Assembly: GCA_030544225.1 (NCBI GenBank)
Contig: CM060498.1
Location: forward strand, 1,922,001 to 1,986,000
Origin: Skeletonema marinoi
Lineage: Eukaryota > Bacillariophyta > Thalassiosirophyceae > Thalassiosirales > Thalassiosiraceae
Direction of reading: 5' to 3'
DNA length: 64,000 nt
The notes below the pieces were generated by a model. That model saw nothing but the letters and a program-made list of their open reading frames with translations. It made no database searches and was not told the origin of the DNA. The position numbers and the translations under genes are program-made. Shown in pieces: positions 1 through 9,900 of the stretch (the first letter of the stretch is position 1; each line of letters starts with the position of its first letter).

Positions 1-3000
1 ATCGTTTTCGTCCTCATTGATCACATCCAAAGCTTTTCTTGTGTTTGGCCTCAGGTCATAGAACTCGTTGCTATCCTCGTGGATCACTCGTAGAGGAGCT
101 GTTCCATTATCTGACCTTCTTTCCCGCATCGTGAACATAGAAACGGCAAATACTAGCAATGAGCCGAGAACTCCAAGGACAATACCGATTGTCTTTCCTT
201 TTCCAGATTTCGACTCTTCTTGTGACACAATGGCTGAGTGGCTCGGCAACTTTTGCTCCACTCGCTGATTGTATTGACTGAAAAAGGTGGCATTGTCCGC
301 AAGCAGCTGCTTGAATTCGTCGGTATTGGTACTCAGCTCAGACAATATCAATTCTTCGATGTCCGCATTATCACCGCTACGAGTAGCTGTACATGAAAAG
401 TCAAGATCTACTTCCAATCCCGATGTCAGTGCTCTCTGAACTCGGAGACTTCTTCTTGTGCTGTCAGCTTCATTCATCTCTATCAGCCTCTGAGAGGTAA
501 CAACAATGTCACATTCAGCTTCTCTATCAGCCAATGCCGTTTCTATAAAGTTCTTTGTCACTACTTCAACAGTATCAGCTGTTTTCTTATCCATAAAATC
601 GGAAATATCAGAAAAGATGACTGACGATGAAAAGGAAGATGTCAAAGTAGCAGTAGATGGAGCATTTGATATGACTGTAGTGTCAAGCTTTCCCTTTGAT
701 GGCATTGCTGATAAAGATGGTGACGATGAAGGCGATGGAGTTGGTACGTTCGATGGAGATGCAGAAGGAGAAGAACTTGGAGTGCTCGTCGGCTGGCTCG
801 ATGGTTCATTCGATGGAGATGCAGAAGGAGAAGAACTTGGAGTGCTCGTCGGCTGGCTCGATGGTGATGCAGAAGGCTGTGCAGACGGCATCGCTGATGG
901 AGAGGCAGTCGGAGGACTCGTTGATGGTGATACAGATGGTGATGAAGAAGGTTCTGATGTCGGAGTGGTGGAAGGAGACACGCTCGGATGCGTTGTTGGC
1001 TCGCTTGAAGGAGACGCACTTGGCTTACTTGTCGGATGAGATGATGGCATTGCAGAAGGCGATGCAGACGGCTTTGCAGATGGCGAAGAGCTTGGCTCGC
1101 TTGTTGGATCACTCGAAGGAGACACAGACGGTTGCGCCGTCGGTGATGCTGAAGGAAAGGCACTTGGCTCACTTGTTGGATGAGATGATGGCATTGCAGA
1201 AGGCGTTGTTGTCGGATTCGCTGACGGAGAGGAACTTGGCTCACTTGTTGGCTCGCTGGAAGGTGACGCAGACGGCTTTACTGATGGCGAGGCACTCGGC
1301 TGACTTGTCGGATGAGATGATGGCATTGCAGAAGGCATCGCAGTCGGCTTAGCTGACGGAGATGCACTGGGAGAACTTGTTGGCTGACTTGATGGTGATA
1401 CAGACGGCTCAGCTGATGGCGCGGCACTTGGCTGACTTGTCGGATGAGTTGATGGAGATGCAGACGGCTCTACTGAAGGGGATCCACTCGGCTCACTTGT
1501 TGGCTGGCTCGATGGAGACGCAGACGGCTGTACTGAAGGAGATGCACTTGGCTCACTTGTCGGCTGAGATGATGGCATCGCAGAAGGCGATGCAGTCGGC
1601 GCTTCGGAGGGAGATGCACTTGGAGTGCTTGTTGGCTCGCTCGAAGGAGATGCACTTGGATATGCTGAAGGAGATGCACTTGGCTCACTTGTCGGATGAG
1701 TTGATGGCATCGACGAAGGAGATACAGACGGCTTTGCTGATGGAGAAGAGCTTGGAGAACTCGTTGGCTCGCTCGATGGAGATGTAGACGGCTGCACTGA
1801 AGGAGATGCGCTTGGCATACTTGTCGGATGAGATGATGGCATTGCAGAAGGCGATGCAGACGGCTTTGCAGATGGCGAAGAGCTTGGCTCGCTTGTTGGA
1901 TCACTCGAAGGAGACGCAGAAGGTTCAGCTGACGGAGACGCACTTGGCTGACTTGTCGGATGAGATGATGGCATCGAAGAAGGCGTTGTTGTCGGACTAG
2001 CTGATGGAGATGCACTGGGAGTGCTTGTTGGCTCGCTCGATGGAGATGCAGACGGCTTAGCTGATGGAGATGCACTGGGAGAACTTGTCGGATGAGATGA
2101 TGGCATTGCAGACGGTGTTGCAGACGGCTTAGCTGATGGAGATGCACTCGGAGCGCTTGTTGGCTGACTTGATGGTGATGCAGACGGCTTAGCTGACGGT
2201 GAGGCACTTGGCTGACTTGTCGGATGAGTTGACGGCATTGCAGAAGGCGTTGCAGACGGCTCTGCTGAAGGAGATGCACTTGGAGTGCTCGTTGGTTGAC
2301 TTGATGGTGATGCAGAAGGCTTAGCTGACGGAGTGGCACTTGGCTGACTTGTCGGATGAGATGATGGCATTGCAGACGGTGTAGCTGATGGCGAGGCACT
2401 TGGCTCACTTGTCGGCTGACTTGATGGTGATAAAGACGGCTTTGCTGAAGGAGACGCACTGGGCTCACTTGACGGGTGAGACGATGGCATCGCAGTAGGC
2501 GATGCAGACGGCTCTGTTGATGGAGTTGCACTTGGGGTGCTTGTTGGTTGGCTCGATGGAGCCGCCGACGGGGTTTCTGATGGAGCAAAACTTGCAACAG
2601 GCGTCGGCTGTGCTGAGGGTGATCCCGTCGGCTCCATTGAAGGAGCAGCACTTGGCTCACTCGTTGGTGCTATCCAAATGTTACACTCACCCACTTCTTC
2701 CCATCCATTACTTCTAGATGAAATTACACCAGGCTCAGAATCATATCGGCTGCAATCAAACATGTTTTGACATTCGTAGGCTGTACCAAGATGCGAAACA
2801 ACAACACCATTGGGATACCAAGGCCCAACATACCATTCTCTTTGACACCATAAATCGGTATGCAACGGAGACCTCGCGCATGTGGTAAGCTCTTCCCATA
2901 CCACCTGATCTGAATCATTTGGAAATACACCTGGACCGAAACCGATTTGGTCGCAGCGAAAATTATCAAATTTACACTGATACATCTTGCAATCATCTCC

Positions 3001-3336
3001 AGTGGAGTTACATGTTGATACCTTGTCGCCTTTCAAATACTTTCGGGGATTGGATTGTTCAATAGAGTATGCAGGTGGGCAGCTGTATAGTTCCTTTTGC
3101 TGCTGCAGCCAAGCTAGAAACGGATCGACTACTTCTAGTTCTCTGTCAGGCTGCTGCAAGCTTTGTGCTGCGCCTAGTTGTCTACTGTCATCTGTTATTC
3201 TTGACGATGATGAAGCTTCATCTTGTCGTATTCTACTTGTTCGCGATGTTTTCTGGTGTCGTGGACGATGATGATTGTGTGCGGCTTCGGCTTGAAAGCT
3301 CCAGGTGATTACTCCGAGAGCGGCGGCTAGCTTCAT
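1..3336 (-). CDS. Type I membrane protein with long Pro/Ser-rich repeat (3' end beyond window)
   Basis: The frame is open from the ATG at 3336 to the left edge (1112 codons), so the C-terminus is missing here. Residues 1-18 form a signal peptide (MKLAAALGVITWSFQAEA). Residues about 92-220 are a Cys-rich module with Trp/Tyr motifs such as WYPNG and CQNMFDCS. Residues about 222-878 are a PSxx repeat (PTSEPSASPSA and variants). A 170-residue non-repetitive ectodomain with two Cys follows, then a membrane segment at about 1050-1069 (TIGIVLGVLGSLLVFAVSMF) and a charged cytoplasmic tail. The topology suggests a heavily O-glycosylated stalk on the cell surface holding the Cys module away from the membrane. 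Pro/Ser stalks of this kind are common in diatom surface proteins. The ligand is unknown. The Cys module resembles carbohydrate-binding folds only loosely. Architecture is confident; function is open. Confidence 0.85.
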   Translation of the reverse strand, partial: MKLAAALGVITWSFQAEAAHNHHRPRHQKTSRTSRIRQDEASSSSRITDDSRQLGAAQSLQQPDRELEVVDPFLAWLQQQKELYSCPPAYSIEQSNPRKYLKGDKVSTCNSTGDDCKMYQCKFDNFRCDQIGFGPGVFPNDSDQVVWEELTTCARSPLHTDLWCQREWYVGPWYPNGVVVSHLGTAYECQNMFDCSRYDSEPGVISSRSNGWEEVGECNIWIAPTSEPSAAPSMEPTGSPSAQPTPVASFAPSETPSAAPSSQPTSTPSATPSTEPSASPTAMPSSHPSSEPSASPSAKPSLSPSSQPTSEPSASPSATPSAMPSSHPTSQPSATPSAKPSASPSSQPTSTPSASPSAEPSATPSAMPSTHPTSQPSASPSAKPSASPSSQPTSAPSASPSAKPSATPSAMPSSHPTSSPSASPSAKPSASPSSEPTSTPSASPSASPTTTPSSMPSSHPTSQPSASPSAEPSASPSSDPTSEPSSSPSAKPSASPSAMPSSHPTSMPSASPSVQPSTSPSSEPTSSPSSSPSAKPSVSPSSMPSTHPTSEPSASPSAYPSASPSSEPTSTPSASPSEAPTASPSAMPSSQPTSEPSASPSVQPSASPSSQPTSEPSGSPSVEPSASPSTHPTSQPSAAPSAEPSVSPSSQPTSSPSASPSAKPTAMPSAMPSSHPTSQPSASPSVKPSASPSSEPTSEPSSSPSANPTTTPSAMPSSHPTSEPSAFPSASPTAQPSVSPSSDPTSEPSSSPSAKPSASPSAMPSSHPTSKPSASPSSEPTTHPSVSPSTTPTSEPSSSPSVSPSTSPPTASPSAMPSAQPSASPSSQPTSTPSSSPSASPSNEPSSQPTSTPSSSPSASPSNVPTPSPSSSPSLSAMPSKGKLDTTVISNAPSTATLTSSFSSSVIFSDISDFMDKKTADTVEVVTKNFIETALADREAECDIVVTSQRLIEMNEADSTRRSLRVQRALTSGLEVDLDFSCTATRSGDNADIEELILSELSTNTDEFKQLLADNATFFSQYNQRVEQKLPSHSAIVSQEESKSGKGKTIGIVLGVLGSLLVFAVSMFTMRERRSDNGTAPLRVIHEDSNEFYDLRPNTRKALDVINEDEND
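700..2670 (-). repeat. Coding minisatellite: 12-nt PSxx unit in 132-nt higher-order repeat
   Basis: The Pro/Ser stalk is built of 12-nt units (four residues, PSxx). A marker block (AMPSSHPTS on the minus strand; GGATGAGATGATGGCAT or close variants on plus) recurs near 1034, 1178, 1310, 1442, 1562, 1694, 1826, 1958, 2090, 2222, 2354 and 2474. Spacing is mostly 132 nt, with 144 or 120 nt exceptions that differ by exactly one 12-nt unit, so the frame is always kept. Confidence 0.9.
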
Positions 3337-3739
3337 TGTTGTATGTATCTATTGAAGCGATGTTATTGAATAGATATTAGCTGCTGATTTACTGCTGCTA
3401 TTACACTATGATGCTTGGGCCAGCGCTTTTGGTGCGAATTGAGCAGTCGGGTGAGTTGAGCGATCGCTCATTAATCTTGTGAGAGGGATGCCACGAACTT
3501 GATGCCAACAAAATCAGCGAGTGATCCCCCTTCTCTCTCTGACGAGTGAGAAAGCACATGGTAAATTAAAGCAAGGGTTAATCGGGTTAAGGCGATAACT
3601 TCAGAAAGTGAGAAGCGCTGTCTTCACATCTCTTGTGCGTTGAGTTTGTGGTCGGGCTGTGTCATCGACCTTTTTGGCATGCTTTGGACTACTAAGTAAG
3701 TAAACGTACGGTATCTCAACCATTACATTGCAGTAGACG
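3337..3739. other. Divergent intergenic region
   Basis: About 400 bp between the divergent starts of the Pro/Ser stalk protein (minus) and the GH31 gene (plus). It must hold both promoters. I see no gene or clear repeat in it. Confidence 0.6.
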
Positions 3740-6583
3740 ATGATGAATAACTTATCATTCGGCGGATCATCATTCGGCGGATCGATCGCCGGATCAATCG
3801 GTGGCGGTGGGCCCGGCCCAGCCATGATGTATGGCCGACAACCCAGCGATGGTTACTCACAAAACAGCGGCTCTCAACACGACGTTGCAAGCCTCGATGC
3901 CATAATGACCAAAATGGGCCCTCCGAGCGTGATAGAATCTCAAATGCCTCCAGGTCAACCAATGAGGTCCGAGGCTACAAGTGGTGGTGTCCCCGATGCC
4001 CGCTATGAAACTTCAACAATCAGACCTACTACTCCTTCCAACCGCGAGGGTGCGACAGCCTACGCAGCCGCTGCTCCGCCCAACAAACCAAAGGCCAAGG
4101 CATCATCCACCGTCAAGGCAAGGCCCGAAGATGCCATCAAGCACAAGCCAGCAGTCCACCCTCCCCTCAAAAAATCAAAGGCCATACGAAAGAATGCAAA
4201 GATAACAGTCACAAAGCAAAAGGTAGAACCAGGCCGTCTCTTCCTACGCGTGCCACTAGAAGAGGATCGCGACATGGAAGTGGGAGACTTTCGAGTCAGT
4301 GTCAAGTTATCACTAGTTGATCCAGAAACAGTCGAGAGGGTTGCAAAGAAGTTGGAGAGTGCGAATAAGAACAAGAAGAATCCGCAGATCGATAAGATGA
4401 ATATTGAAGCGCCCAAGATTACTCTGGCGAATATTGTGGTGGTTCACCTCCCTACGTTGCAGGTTGTTTGGTCATCGGAGCCTGGTGTCAACTTTGTCGG
4501 AGGTGCTGGTATGCTCGTTTCGCAGAATACTGATACCCCCTGCCAAGAGCACTTTCTGTGGCATGCCAATATACAAACGATTGATGTTATCAACCATGGA
4601 AAGTCCGATGTGATTATTCGTGGACACTTGAGTAAAGGGATCTACAATGGTGAATTGCACAAGAAGAGCCCTCGGTATGCACTGATATTGAGGAAGCATC
4701 CTGTACACTCGCAGTGTTTGAATCTATCGTTGCAGATTGAAAGTGAGGATAATAAGGGAGAGGCCAATCAAAGTCACTTTATTAGTTCCAATACTACGGC
4801 GAATGATGTATTCATGGGATTTGGACATCGTCTATCCACGCCTAATGCCAAGGGGATGGAAGTTCGAGTAAGCAACTCTTCCAAGAAGGGTAAGCATGGC
4901 TATGCATCCAAGGAGATGCAAGAGGGTGGAGCTGGTAACTTGGTCGTTCCTCACTTTGTTACTACCAACGGTGCCTCATTCTTCTTGACCACTTCGGAAC
5001 CCAGTGTGTTTGATCTACGACATGACGATTGGTTCAGTGTTCGTGTGCAGAGTAGTGTCCTAAAGGGGACGTGGATTGCTGCCAACTCGGCCTTGGAGGC
5101 AATGAGCATCCATGCCTCGTTGCAGGGTAGAGTGAAGAAGATGCCCATGTGGACACAGCGCAATGGAGCCATGTTGGGCTTGTCAGGTGGTACCTTTACT
5201 GTGAGGCGTATTCACAAGGCTCTCAGGGAGCGTGGCTGTCCCATTTCTGGGGTGGTGATATCCGATTGGACGGGTATCAAACCCAAAGCTAACCGTATGT
5301 GGTATAACTGGGTGCTGGAGAGAGAGTTGTACCCCAATTGGAAGCATTTGGTGGATGATTTGGAGAATGCTAGTATTAATGTGGGGCTATACGTTAATCC
5401 CTGCATAGACGAGATTCCTCCTCATCTTCGAAGTGGGAGAAGATACATCTTTGGTGAGGCTGAGGATAACGGCTACTTTATCAAGGATCCGACTACCAAA
5501 CAGGTCTACAACTTTGGTACAGAGAGTGCTCATTGCGGTGTTGTGGACATGACAAACCAAGACGCGGTGAACTGGTTCAAGGAGACAATCATTCAGAATG
5601 AGATGCTCGGCCGTGCTGGTGCCTCATTTTGGATGGCAGACACGAATTTTGATGCCCCAATCGGTGCAAAGTACAAGTGTGACCCAGATGGAGGAAGAGG
5701 TTTGTCTGTGGTGAATCGATTCCCCCAGGATTTTGCCAAAGTCAATCGAGATGCTATTCGAGATGCAGGTAGGGAAGGCGATTCTTTCTTCTTCGCCAGT
5801 TCGGGCTTCAGTGAGACAGCTCAGCTTGTTGCCACTTCGTTAAGTGACCGTGTATCAAACTTGCACGCAAAGAATGATGGAGGGATGATGGCTGCCCTCA
5901 ACGGGATTATCAACGGCGGAGTCTCCGGCTTTGCCCTCGGACACTGCGCTGTTAGCATGGCAGTGCCTGAAAAGCTAGGAAAAGGCATCTCTACTCGATC
6001 ACGAGACATGATTTGCAGGTGGTTGGAAATGATGGCTTTCACATCATTGTTCCGTACCCATGATGGAGAAGGAGTCGGAATAACGGCCTACGAAGACGGC
6101 TTTGTGTTGGATCAATTGACTCGATGGTCCAAGGTATACAAAGCATTGGCTAGTTACCGACAAAACTTGCTGAGTGAGGCTAGCTTCCAAGGATGGCCTG
6201 TGGTTCGTCATCCAGTGTTGCATTATCCCACAGATAAGCATTTCCTTGAGGAGGGTACATCAGCATTCATGCTCGGAACTTCCATGTATGTGGCACCAGT
6301 GATGGAGCCTGGAGTTACCACGGCACGAGTTTACCTTCCCCCGGGTTCATGGGGCCACATGTGGACTGGCTTGACCAGAACAGTTAAGACAGGGGATTAC
6401 TTTGACGTCCCAGCTCCCATCGGTGAGCCTCCAGTGTTTTACTCTATCCATTGTCCTCACATGAACAACTTGGTGTGGGTTTTGCAAGAGGAGGGTGTTA
6501 TTGTTACAAAGAATAGGGAGAAGAAGAAGTCCAAGGTGCTTTCCAACCCATTCAAGAAGAAGGATAAATTGAGAGCCTTTTAG
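3740..6583 (+). CDS. Glycoside hydrolase family 31, sulfoquinovosidase (YihQ)-like
   Basis: This is a single-exon 947-residue protein. Residues 1-150 are low-complexity (Gly-, Ala- and Lys-rich, no signal peptide). A beta-rich N-domain follows, then a GH31 barrel from about residue 470. The nucleophile is D634 in WMADTNFDAP, and the likely acid/base is D703 in SLSDRVSNLH. RTHDGEG, CGVVDMTN and VYLPPGSWGHMWTG also match the family. The order and wording of blocks resemble bacterial YihQ, which cleaves sulfoquinovose glycosides from sulfolipid. The Arg of the YihQ sulfonate pocket is kept (NRMWYNW), but the Trp three residues on aligns with Tyr, and the later pocket Tyr region (GHCAVSMAV) differs. 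Substrate could therefore be another alpha-glycoside. The C-terminus is Lys-rich. Without a targeting peptide it is probably cytosolic. Family is certain; substrate is inference. Confidence 0.92.
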   Translation: MMNNLSFGGSSFGGSIAGSIGGGGPGPAMMYGRQPSDGYSQNSGSQHDVASLDAIMTKMGPPSVIESQMPPGQPMRSEATSGGVPDARYETSTIRPTTPSNREGATAYAAAAPPNKPKAKASSTVKARPEDAIKHKPAVHPPLKKSKAIRKNAKITVTKQKVEPGRLFLRVPLEEDRDMEVGDFRVSVKLSLVDPETVERVAKKLESANKNKKNPQIDKMNIEAPKITLANIVVVHLPTLQVVWSSEPGVNFVGGAGMLVSQNTDTPCQEHFLWHANIQTIDVINHGKSDVIIRGHLSKGIYNGELHKKSPRYALILRKHPVHSQCLNLSLQIESEDNKGEANQSHFISSNTTANDVFMGFGHRLSTPNAKGMEVRVSNSSKKGKHGYASKEMQEGGAGNLVVPHFVTTNGASFFLTTSEPSVFDLRHDDWFSVRVQSSVLKGTWIAANSALEAMSIHASLQGRVKKMPMWTQRNGAMLGLSGGTFTVRRIHKALRERGCPISGVVISDWTGIKPKANRMWYNWVLERELYPNWKHLVDDLENASINVGLYVNPCIDEIPPHLRSGRRYIFGEAEDNGYFIKDPTTKQVYNFGTESAHCGVVDMTNQDAVNWFKETIIQNEMLGRAGASFWMADTNFDAPIGAKYKCDPDGGRGLSVVNRFPQDFAKVNRDAIRDAGREGDSFFFASSGFSETAQLVATSLSDRVSNLHAKNDGGMMAALNGIINGGVSGFALGHCAVSMAVPEKLGKGISTRSRDMICRWLEMMAFTSLFRTHDGEGVGITAYEDGFVLDQLTRWSKVYKALASYRQNLLSEASFQGWPVVRHPVLHYPTDKHFLEEGTSAFMLGTSMYVAPVMEPGVTTARVYLPPGSWGHMWTGLTRTVKTGDYFDVPAPIGEPPVFYSIHCPHMNNLVWVLQEEGVIVTKNREKKKSKVLSNPFKKKDKLRAF

Positions 6584-6907
6584 GACCATCCCTCTTGTGT
6601 GCTATAAATTGTGAAGGGAGCAGGCATAGTTAAGATTGTCGCTGCTGAGTAACGTATATGTCAAATGAAATAACTCAAGTATTTGTGTCAGATTACTTTC
6701 AACTTATATTAATGTAGATAGTGTACTCAGGGCGCCTACGGCTGCCGCAAAGTGATGTATAATACAGGAATCTTTTCCACCACAGCTGCACGAAGGAGTG
6801 TCCGTGTGCATCGAAAAAGAAACTCTCCAGACATGTAAAACTTGCCATTGTTGCGTATAAGAATTCCTCACAATGGCACGATCCTCCATAAAATAGCAAC
6901 CACCCCA
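6584..6907. other. Convergent 3' intergenic region
   Basis: About 324 bp between the stops of the GH31 gene (plus) and the Myb gene (minus). It should contain both 3' UTRs. Nothing else was recognised. Confidence 0.6.
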
Positions 6908-9900
6908 TCAGATAGAGTCAACACCCTTGTTGCTCCCCGAAACAAACGAATCCTCACCAAACTCACTAGTAATAAACTTCTTAAACGAAGCACTATACCA
7001 CCGATTCTTGATATGATTCTCCGATCTCGTTCCCTTAAAGAACGTCGAACTAATCTCCACCCAACGCTTGCCCACCTTGGAATGACCCTCCCACAACAAC
7101 AAATCATCCTCTTTCGAAAAAGGCAAATGATTAATGTTGGGATTAAGATGATTGACCCATCGATCACGAACTTGTTTCCCCACCCTACCGGGAAGATGAG
7201 AGGCCAATTCCGACCAACGTGTAAAGTTCCCATCTGGTCCAGCAGACTGCACCGCCTTGATGACGGCATTGTCCTCCTCCTCGGTCCATTGTCCCTTGCG
7301 TGCACCAGGCTTCAAGAAGCGGGTCCATCGCTCACGACAATCGTCGGGGGAGCGGCCGAGTTGATGTCCAATTGGAGACCATGACTGGGGATTCTTCTTG
7401 GTACCCTTCATAATTGTGATTAGGGCAGTGTCCTCTTCCTTCGTCCAGCCATGTGGATTGGGAAAGTTGGCACAACGCAAGTGACCAGTGGGTAGTTCAT
7501 CCCTGGAATGAACAGATGAAGACGAGCGAGGAGTGCGACGGGAGGCAGATCCAGAAGAGGTTGATGCTCCTCCTTCGCTACTACCGCGTAGTGAGTCATC
7601 TAGTTGGCCTCCGTGTAGATACTGACGGTGGTGATGGGTAGGCGATGGAGATGGAGGGAAGTCATGTGAGTGACGATCATAATAGTGTCCTCCTCCTGAT
7701 GATGGAGGTGGAGGACCATGATGATAATGATGTCTTGCATTGTACCCACCACCGCCACCTCCACCACCACGTGAATGATGTGGAGGAGGAGGATACGGAT
7801 GATGATAATGAGAATCAGCATAATAAGCATCATCTGGATGATATCTCGACGAACGGTGATGAGATGGTGAATCATAGTACGAATGATGATGAGAAGGTGG
7901 TGGAGGAGCATGATGATACCTTGTCGGTGGATAATCATAGTAATCGTCATACGGCGATCTTGATAAATGAGGAGCCATGCGTTTCCTACCCGATGAGGAA
8001 GGTAGTGAGGCCGACGCTCCCGGGATGCTACCCTCCTCTCCTCCTCTGGAGAATTGGACATGAGTCCCTTGAGGCATACTCTTTTTATTTTTGCCATCCT
8101 TGGATAAGATTGACTTGGGGGATATATCATCCTCTCCTCCACCAGCAGCACCACCCATGGCAGCAGTAGCACTTGGCAATGAAAACGTGGATGAAGCACC
8201 ATTGGCTCTACCAAAATTCTCACTCGAGAACGAGAAAGCACTCAACACACCTGCTCGATACAACGAGTCTCCATCTCCAGGAGAGGTAGCACTATTCAAC
8301 AATACATCACCCCCCTCTTTCCCAGCAACACCACCACCACCCGTAGCAGCAGCACCACCATCTTTTCCAACCGCAGCACCAGTCCCACTAGCAAGATTGG
8401 AACAAACTGACCATCCCGAAATAGTCCCTGGTCCTGAGGCAGTGGTACGTGTCGTATCCCAGGATGGCATGCCGGATAAATCAGGTAGACCATCCCCGCC
8501 ACCTCCACCTGTACGTTTAAATACGGCTGCTGTAGCTGCAGCAGCTGCAGAAGGTGTACTACCTGCACTACTCGAACGACGCTGACGCTTATTCGGAGGA
8601 GCATCCTCCTCTTCATCTTCTTTACCCTGCTCCACATCACCACGACTTTCATCCATCACCTGCTGCTGTGCCTCCTTCCTGTCAATACTCATGAATTGAG
8701 AAGCCTTGGTGGATATGGTGGATGCTGATGGACTTTCCTCGTCATATCCTGCTCCTGCTACGGCATGATGTGCGTTAGTTGCTGTTGCTACTGGTGGAGG
8801 TGGTGCCATCATGCCTACTACACGACCAGTACGTGGATCTCGCTGTTGTTGATGGTGGTGGTGATGGTACTGTGGTGGATGTTGTTGTTGTTGGGGATGT
8901 TGATAGGCCATGTAATGAAGTTTAGATGGGGTAGGTGCCTTTTTACGAATTGCCAATGGACCTTGATGATGATGATGATGACTGCCGTGATGGTGATGAC
9001 TGTTGCGATGCATGTTGCTGTTGTTGTGAGGATGATCATCGGGAGATTGACTCAGAGATGATGTTACTTCTAGAAGCTCATCGTTGCGACTGTTGTTGTT
9101 GGATGAGGGTGCAGACTTTGTCATGGGTGACTTGTGGTTGTTAGCTGCTGCCTCACCATCATCTTCAGCAGTAGCAGCATTCTTTGTAGATCCATCCATG
9201 GAAGCAAGCACCACGGCAATATCCTTATCCTTCTCATCCGCACCACCACCACCACCTTGTTGCTGCTCCTTGTTGTCATTGCCCTGCTGACGCTCCTCTC
9301 CACCACCTTCATTTGACAACTGATCTAAAGAGTGCCCTGACGGATGTTCACTACTCTTACTAGCCGTAACTGAAAATGACCCCGAAACAGCACGTAATGA
9401 CTTGCCCTCCTCTTTTGTCCCTTCCACCATGGAGCCGCGCTCTTGATGAGTCAAGTCTCCAGTACTATCTGCATGTTCCATGGTATGATGATTGATTCTA
9501 TCCTCTCCAAATCCACCACCAGTAGTTGGTGCAGTAGTAGTGGTAGGTTGTGGTCTACCCCCCTCCCAATACGATCGTCCCTCCCCTCCACCATTCACTT
9601 CACCACCACCACTAACACTGGGACGATAGTCATGATCACGATAATATCCATCATAATAATCATAATATTGAGGTGGAGGAGGACGATAGTAATGATGCGG
9701 AGGAGGGGGACCCCGCCCACCACCACCGTGATAATCAACAATTCGCTCTCGTGGCATCCTGTGCTCACGTGGCAACTCTCGATGATGCGGCGCACGATGA
9801 GGATCCCGCCCAAATAGTGAATAGGAAGGAGGCACATCATAATCTGGAAGTGGTGCGGACAAATCGTGAATGTAGTCGTCGTAAGATCCTTCGTATGTGC

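Noticed and set aside
642-2660. Gln/Arg/Leu-rich minus-strand and Glu/Met-rich plus-strand open frames across the Pro/Ser repeat
   Set aside because: They are shadows of the 12-nt repeat read in other frames; the Pro/Ser frame has the signal peptide, Cys module and membrane segment.
7600-8241. Ile/Met/His-rich minus-strand frame within the Myb gene
   Set aside because: It is an out-of-frame shadow of the His/Pro/Tyr-rich disordered region.
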